In this document: one piece after another, positions 60,843 through 64,000 of the stretch
Layout: every line of letters starts with the position of its first letter
Position numbering within the stretch: the first letter of the stretch is position 1
From: Accumulibacter phosphatis
Lineage (GTDB): Bacteria > Pseudomonadota > Gammaproteobacteria > Burkholderiales > Rhodocyclaceae
NCBI RefSeq assembly: GCF_000024165.1
Contig: NC_013194.1
Coordinates: 2,852,001-2,916,000, forward strand
Reading direction: 5' to 3'
Length of the DNA stretch: 64,000 bases
The notes under the pieces: model-generated
Databases searched by the model: none
What the model was told of the DNA's origin: nothing
Seen by the model: only the letters and a program-made list of their open reading frames with translations
Position numbers and translations under genes: made by a program

Positions 60843-61382
60843 ATGAAGTTCTGCAGCGAATGTGGCGAAGCGCTGAGCCTCCTGATTCCCGACGGTGACA
60901 ACTTGGCCCGCCACGTGTGCCAGAGTTGCGGCATGATTCATTACCTGAACCCCAAACTCGTCGTCGGCTGCATTGCCGAGTGGCGTGACCAGATCCTGCT
61001 CTGCCGGCGGTCTATCGCCCCCCGCTACGGCTTGTGGACCCTTCCCGCCGGCTTCATGGAGAACGGTGAGACGACTGCCGATGCGGCAAGGCGTGAAACG
61101 CTCGAAGAGGCCTGCGCCCAGGTCGAGATCAGCCAGCCCTTCGCGATGATCAGTGTGCCGCACATCAATCAGGTGCACCTCTTCTACCGGGCTCGCCTAC
61201 TCGACGGGAGCTTCGCCGCCGGCCTGGAAACCCTCGAGGCAGCGCTCTGCAGCGAAGAGACGATTCCCTGGCAGCAACTCGCGTTCCAGACCGTCACGCG
61301 CTGCCTGCGAGCGTATTTTGCGGACCGCAAGACCGGTCGGTTCGTCTTCCACGAAGACGAAATCAGGCCGCCAATCGGCTAG
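60843..61382 (+). CDS. NUDIX hydrolase with N-terminal zinc ribbon
   Basis: A 179-residue protein: a CxxC...CxxC zinc ribbon (Cys4, Cys7, Cys26, Cys29) followed by a NUDIX domain whose box reads GFMENGETTADAARRETLEEA. The ribbon-NUDIX arrangement resembles NudC-type NADH pyrophosphatases, but the protein is shorter and lacks the SQPWPFPQS motif, so an ADP-ribose or nucleotide diphosphate substrate is equally likely. The stop codon TAG lies in the CTAG where an IS630-type element has inserted, so the final G now comes from the element. Confidence 0.88.
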   Translation: MKFCSECGEALSLLIPDGDNLARHVCQSCGMIHYLNPKLVVGCIAEWRDQILLCRRSIAPRYGLWTLPAGFMENGETTADAARRETLEEACAQVEISQPFAMISVPHINQVHLFYRARLLDGSFAAGLETLEAALCSEETIPWQQLAFQTVTRCLRAYFADRKTGRFVFHEDEIRPPIG

Positions 61383-61416
61383 TAGTGCGTTCCGTTAAAA
61401 CCTATACAGATTAGGC
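61382..61416 (+). repeat. IS630 left terminal inverted repeat
   Basis: Begins GTAGTGCGTTCCG, pairs imperfectly (about two-thirds of 35 positions) with the reverse complement of 62594-62628. Confidence 0.75.
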
Positions 61417-62550
61417 TATGGCGAGATCGAACTTCTTCCAACGAAAGACGACTGGGGCCGCGTTCATCTCGTCGACCCCTTGGCGGATGCGTGTCTTGAG
61501 TTCGTCTAGAGAACTGACGCGGATATGTCGCAAGAAGGTGCGAGCCATCTTCGAGAAGGCGCACTCGATGAGGTTGAGCCACGAGCCGTGTTTGGGGGTG
61601 TGGACATACTCGAAGCGCCCAGGACGCGTCGCAAGGAACGCCCGGGTTTCCTTCGAGATGTGTGCCGAATGATTGTCGAGGACGAGACGAACAAGCGCCT
61701 CTGGAGGATAGTGGGCGTCGATATCCTTGAGCAACTCAATGAACTCGGCGCTACGGTGCCGATCCTCGACTCGCTCGAAGATATGACCGGAGTGCAGATC
61801 GATGCCAGCCAGAATCGAGACGGTGCCATGGCGAACGTACTCGTAATCGCGCCCGAGGGTGGCCGCTTTGTCAGGCACCGGGGGCAAGTCCGGCGCCGTC
61901 AGACCCAGCGCCTGAACACCTGGCTTCTCGTCGACGCTCACGGTGTAGATCGGATTGGGACGCGCATCATGAACAGCCCCCTCCCGGTACAAAGCCACAT
62001 CCTGATAAACCATCAGAACCTCTTGCATCTTCCGGTCGAAATCCGGGTCACGCCGCTCCAGGTAATAGCGGATCTTGTGCGGCTTGATCTGCCGCTCGTT
62101 GAGAATCCGCCAGACGGTACTCTTGCCCGCTTGCGCCAAACGCGGATGGCCGACCTCCTCGGCATGGCTCGAGACAAATTCCGCCAACGCCGAAATCGAC
62201 CACACTTCCGCTGCCCGTCCATGATCTTTCGGTTTGGTACACGCCAAACTGACGACCCAAGCCTTGGCCTCCTCGCCAATCTCAGGCTCATGCGGGCGAT
62301 GATAGGCATCCTTCAGGCCAGCCGCCACACCATCGGCCAGGGCTTTGTCGATACACTTGTACACCGTCGAACGTCCGACTCCCACTCGACGCATGACTTC
62401 AGTAATCGACCGGTTCTCCACGTACGCCAGGAGAATCTTCGCCCTCTCGGCTTCACGTACCGGCGCCGTTCTCGACCGGGCCAGATCCCCGAGCATCTCC
62501 TCTTCCGCCGCCGTCAAGGCCAGTGCCACCCGACTCGTCTTTCCCGACAT
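61411..62550 (-). CDS. IS630 family transposase
   Basis: A 379-residue DDE transposase. The N-terminal part has a helix-turn-helix (ITEVMRRVGVGRSTVYKCID); the RNase H-like core shows the three acidic residues in TVSVDEKPGVQAL, LVLDNHSAHIS and HGSWLNLIECAFS, the IS630 spacing. The frame is intact and the stop lies 29 nt from the left end, so the element may be active. ATG 62550 (MSGKTSRV) is taken; a GTG two codons earlier is possible. Confidence 0.92.
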   Translation of the reverse strand: MSGKTSRVALALTAAEEEMLGDLARSRTAPVREAERAKILLAYVENRSITEVMRRVGVGRSTVYKCIDKALADGVAAGLKDAYHRPHEPEIGEEAKAWVVSLACTKPKDHGRAAEVWSISALAEFVSSHAEEVGHPRLAQAGKSTVWRILNERQIKPHKIRYYLERRDPDFDRKMQEVLMVYQDVALYREGAVHDARPNPIYTVSVDEKPGVQALGLTAPDLPPVPDKAATLGRDYEYVRHGTVSILAGIDLHSGHIFERVEDRHRSAEFIELLKDIDAHYPPEALVRLVLDNHSAHISKETRAFLATRPGRFEYVHTPKHGSWLNLIECAFSKMARTFLRHIRVSSLDELKTRIRQGVDEMNAAPVVFRWKKFDLAIA

Positions 62551-62593
62551 GACCACACCTCACACACAAACGTCTTGAAATCATGTCAGTATC

Positions 62594-62628
62594 GCCGAAT
62601 CTTCATGTCTATTGTTGAAACGAACTAC
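62594..62628 (-). repeat. IS630 right terminal inverted repeat
   Basis: On the minus strand begins GTAGTTCGTTTCA; counterpart of the repeat at 61382. Confidence 0.75.
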
Positions 62629-63323
62629 TAGTGGCCCGGATCAAGCGAGAACTCGATCGGCAACAACACCCGAAACGCCCGGCCCCGCAAGGCCTCGGGC
62701 AGCGTTGTTGCCGCCGCCGCCTGCTCGATCATCAACATGGCCTGCGTATCGAGCACGGCGCGCCCACTGGACCGCACGAGCGACAGCTCAGGAACATGCC
62801 CCCAAGCGCTCATGCTGACTGCAACCTCGGCCGTGCCTTCCCAAAGACTCTCGCGTGCTACCGGAGGATAGCGCTTGAAGCGGCGGGCGGCGATCGCCAG
62901 TGCCACGCGATACTGGCGCAGGTCGTCGGCGCTGACGCCATCCCGTGTCGCTACGGTCGGGGCCGCCCCCACCGGCGCCTCGGCGGTCTGCTCTGGAGCA
63001 GCCTTGCCCACCGCCGCCGGAGCCATCACGGCAGACGGGACAACGACTCGCGGCGCCGTTACCTGGCGCTGGTGCTCTGTCGATCCATCCGACCGCGCGG
63101 TCATCCGGGAAGGTGGCGGCACACCGACCGGCGCCGGCGCCTTTGGCCCCGCCGCGTGCGACGGAATCGTTTGGCTGCGAGTACCGATCACCGCCTCGAG
63201 TGGCTTCCCGGCGGGCGCAATGCGCACCGGCAGGCCTGGGTAGACACGAACGAGTAGTACGAGATGCGCCAGCAGCGAGGCGACCACAGCCAGCAGCAGG
63301 CGGCGAACGCCTTCACGCCGCAT
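62628..63323 (-). CDS. TonB-like energy transducer family protein
   Basis: A 231-residue protein: an N-terminal membrane anchor (LLLAVVASLLAHLVLLVRVY), a long Pro/Ala-rich periplasmic spacer (about 45-130) and a C-terminal TonB-like domain (RRFKRYPPVARESLWEGTAE, VSMSAWGHVPELSLVRSSG). TonB proteins deliver proton-motive energy to outer-membrane receptors, but no ExbBD or receptor gene is near, so the partner is unknown. The TAG stop uses the terminal base of the IS630 element inserted at its end, leaving the product unchanged. Confidence 0.78.
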   Translation of the reverse strand: MRREGVRRLLLAVVASLLAHLVLLVRVYPGLPVRIAPAGKPLEAVIGTRSQTIPSHAAGPKAPAPVGVPPPSRMTARSDGSTEHQRQVTAPRVVVPSAVMAPAAVGKAAPEQTAEAPVGAAPTVATRDGVSADDLRQYRVALAIAARRFKRYPPVARESLWEGTAEVAVSMSAWGHVPELSLVRSSGRAVLDTQAMLMIEQAAAATTLPEALRGRAFRVLLPIEFSLDPGH

Positions 63324-63464
63324 TGCCGTCGCAGTGCGTTGCGGCCACCGGCAAGCGGCGATTGCCTGCCGGAGATTCGCCGGCTCGCCGCTCCCAACGG
63401 CCAGAGCCGGTGATAGCCAATCTGGTCTTCAGCATCCGGGGCCGGGCGCACCCCGACCATCGAC

Positions 63465-63605
63465 CTATTTTCCGGCTCGTGCTTCGTCCTCACGTATCTT
63501 CTTGCTGAAGAAGGAGGAAAACCAGAACGCCATACCGACCACGAAAAGAATCACGAACAGGCTGAATAGCCCGTAGTCACTCGAAAACAACAAGTCCCAA
63601 GCCAT
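63465..63605 (-). CDS. DUF3149 family small membrane protein
   Basis: A 46-residue micro-protein, MAWDLLFSSDYGLFSLFVIL followed by the rest of one transmembrane helix (FVVGMAFWFSSFF) and a basic, polar tail SKKIREDEARAGK. Start and tail match the DUF3149 family as I recall it. A GGGAGG Shine-Dalgarno precedes the ATG. It lies between the FixH-like gene and the TonB-like gene, and could be part of a cbb3 oxidase assembly neighbourhood. Confidence 0.8.
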   Translation of the reverse strand: MAWDLLFSSDYGLFSLFVILFVVGMAFWFSSFFSKKIREDEARAGK

Positions 63606-63625
63606 CGTCTACCTCCCTGAAAAAA

Positions 63626-64000
63626 TCAGTTACCCGCTGCCGTCACCCTGGATAACGGGGTCCACCGCAGCGCCGATTCTGTTCCCGTCACCCAATCTCC
63701 CACCAAGCGCCACTGTCGCTTTTCGTCCTCGAGGCTGACGTGCCAGCGACCACCAGTCAAGGGGGCGAGCGTGCCCACATAGACACCGCCGCCCTCGGCA
63801 CGCAGGGCCACGTCCTGATCGAAACCCGGGCGCGTCGGATGCGCAATGCGCAGGCTGAGCGCATCCGGCAAGGCCACTCCGGCGTGCAGACGCAGCAGGA
63901 TCCGGATCCGCCTACCCTCCTCACCAAGCACGAAGTCTGCCGCGACTCCCAGTTCGGCGGCGCGCTGATCACGCTCCGTGCGCCGATTTACCGTCAGGCC
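63626..64000 (-). CDS. fixH: FixH (CcoH)-like protein, 5' end beyond window
   Basis: The frame is open to the right edge, giving the last 124 residues. The visible part has TVNRRTERDQRAAELG, then SLRIAHPTRPGFDQDVAL, GGVYVGTLAPLTGGRWHVSL and RQWRLVGDW, which is the periplasmic domain of FixH, an assembly factor of cbb3-type cytochrome oxidase. The N-terminal membrane helix lies outside. Expected neighbours further right are ccoG and ccoNOQP. The DUF3149 gene follows 20 nt downstream. Confidence 0.82.
   Translation of the reverse strand, partial: GLTVNRRTERDQRAAELGVAADFVLGEEGRRIRILLRLHAGVALPDALSLRIAHPTRPGFDQDVALRAEGGGVYVGTLAPLTGGRWHVSLEDEKRQWRLVGDWVTGTESALRWTPLSRVTAAGN

Larger units (their letters stand above)
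61382..62628. mobile_element. IS630-family insertion sequence, complete
   Basis: A 1247-bp element with imperfect terminal inverted repeats: left end GTAGTGCGTTCC, right end (reverse strand) GTAGTTCGTTTC, with similarity continuing for about 35 bp to ATTAGGC/ATTCGGC. It is flanked by the TA duplication typical of IS630/Tc1 elements (61380-61381 and 62629-62630) inside an original CTAG target. It carries one intact transposase gene. The insertion falls exactly in the overlapping stop codons of two convergent genes and restores both. Confidence 0.9.

Noticed and set aside
1..64000. CRISPR arrays, rRNA genes, prophage
   Set aside because: No regularly spaced repeats, rRNA-like sequence or phage structural genes were seen while reading through.

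Overview
This 64 kb window is a GC-rich bacterial chromosome segment, most consistent with a betaproteobacterium of the Rhodocyclales, in particular a Candidatus Accumulibacter-like polyphosphate accumulator. That placement is an inference from the gene set: nirS-type denitrification, a FixH-type gene, polyhydroxyalkanoate-linked C4/C5 CoA metabolism, SecDF and PurB. No rRNA, CRISPR array or prophage was found. One tRNA and one complete insertion sequence are present.

Layout. 1-8775 (minus strand): a tight four-gene run made of a catalytically dead HtrA-like protease/TPR protein, its apparently active paralog, a SWIM zinc-finger protein and a DUF6493-family protein that runs off the left edge. 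9001-10626: a BT1/MFS transporter. 10646-14322: a denitrification block (nirC-, nirM- and nirS-like genes, with a nirE/cobA-type methyltransferase divergent across an FNR-like box). 14329-18733: a MenA-like prenyltransferase, tRNA-Leu(CAA), an old-yellow-enzyme reductase, a decayed glycosyltransferase and queA. 18767-22969: a SNF2 helicase.

The core is 23972-49846. A first plus-strand cassette holds an aldolase-like protein, methylsuccinyl-CoA dehydrogenase, a MaoC hydratase, ethylmalonyl-CoA mutase, a MeaB-like GTPase and crotonyl-CoA carboxylase/reductase with an unusual C-terminal CBS pair. Next come a quinone-reductase-like gene and a PhaJ-like enoyl-CoA hydratase. A second set follows that matches the Chloroflexus glyoxylate-assimilation half of the 3-hydroxypropionate bicycle: mesaconyl-C4-CoA hydratase, SmtA, SmtB, mesaconyl-CoA C1-C4 transferase (Mct), malyl/citramalyl-CoA lyase and mesaconyl-C1-CoA hydratase. 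A four-subunit 2-oxoacid:acceptor oxidoreductase with a FAD/NAD(P) subunit, and pyruvate phosphate dikinase, complete it.

Read together, these genes can encode a path from PHB-derived crotonyl-CoA plus CO2 to mesaconyl-C1-CoA, then through Mct, Meh and the lyase to acetyl-CoA plus pyruvate, and on to PEP. The net result is acetyl-CoA plus CO2 to pyruvate without free glyoxylate. This hybrid is the main biological hypothesis from the window.

The right part is housekeeping and respiration: tgt-yajC-secD-secF (queA lies 31 kb away, so the usual queuosine/Sec neighbourhood is interrupted by the carbon cassette), cytochrome b561 and cytochrome c', DUF2322 and a zinc-ribbon protein coupled to purB, a GST, motAB and a NUDIX hydrolase. 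An IS630-type element is inserted exactly in a CTAG shared by the stop codons of two convergent genes. The window ends with a TonB-like protein, a DUF3149 micro-gene and a FixH-like gene cut by the right edge.
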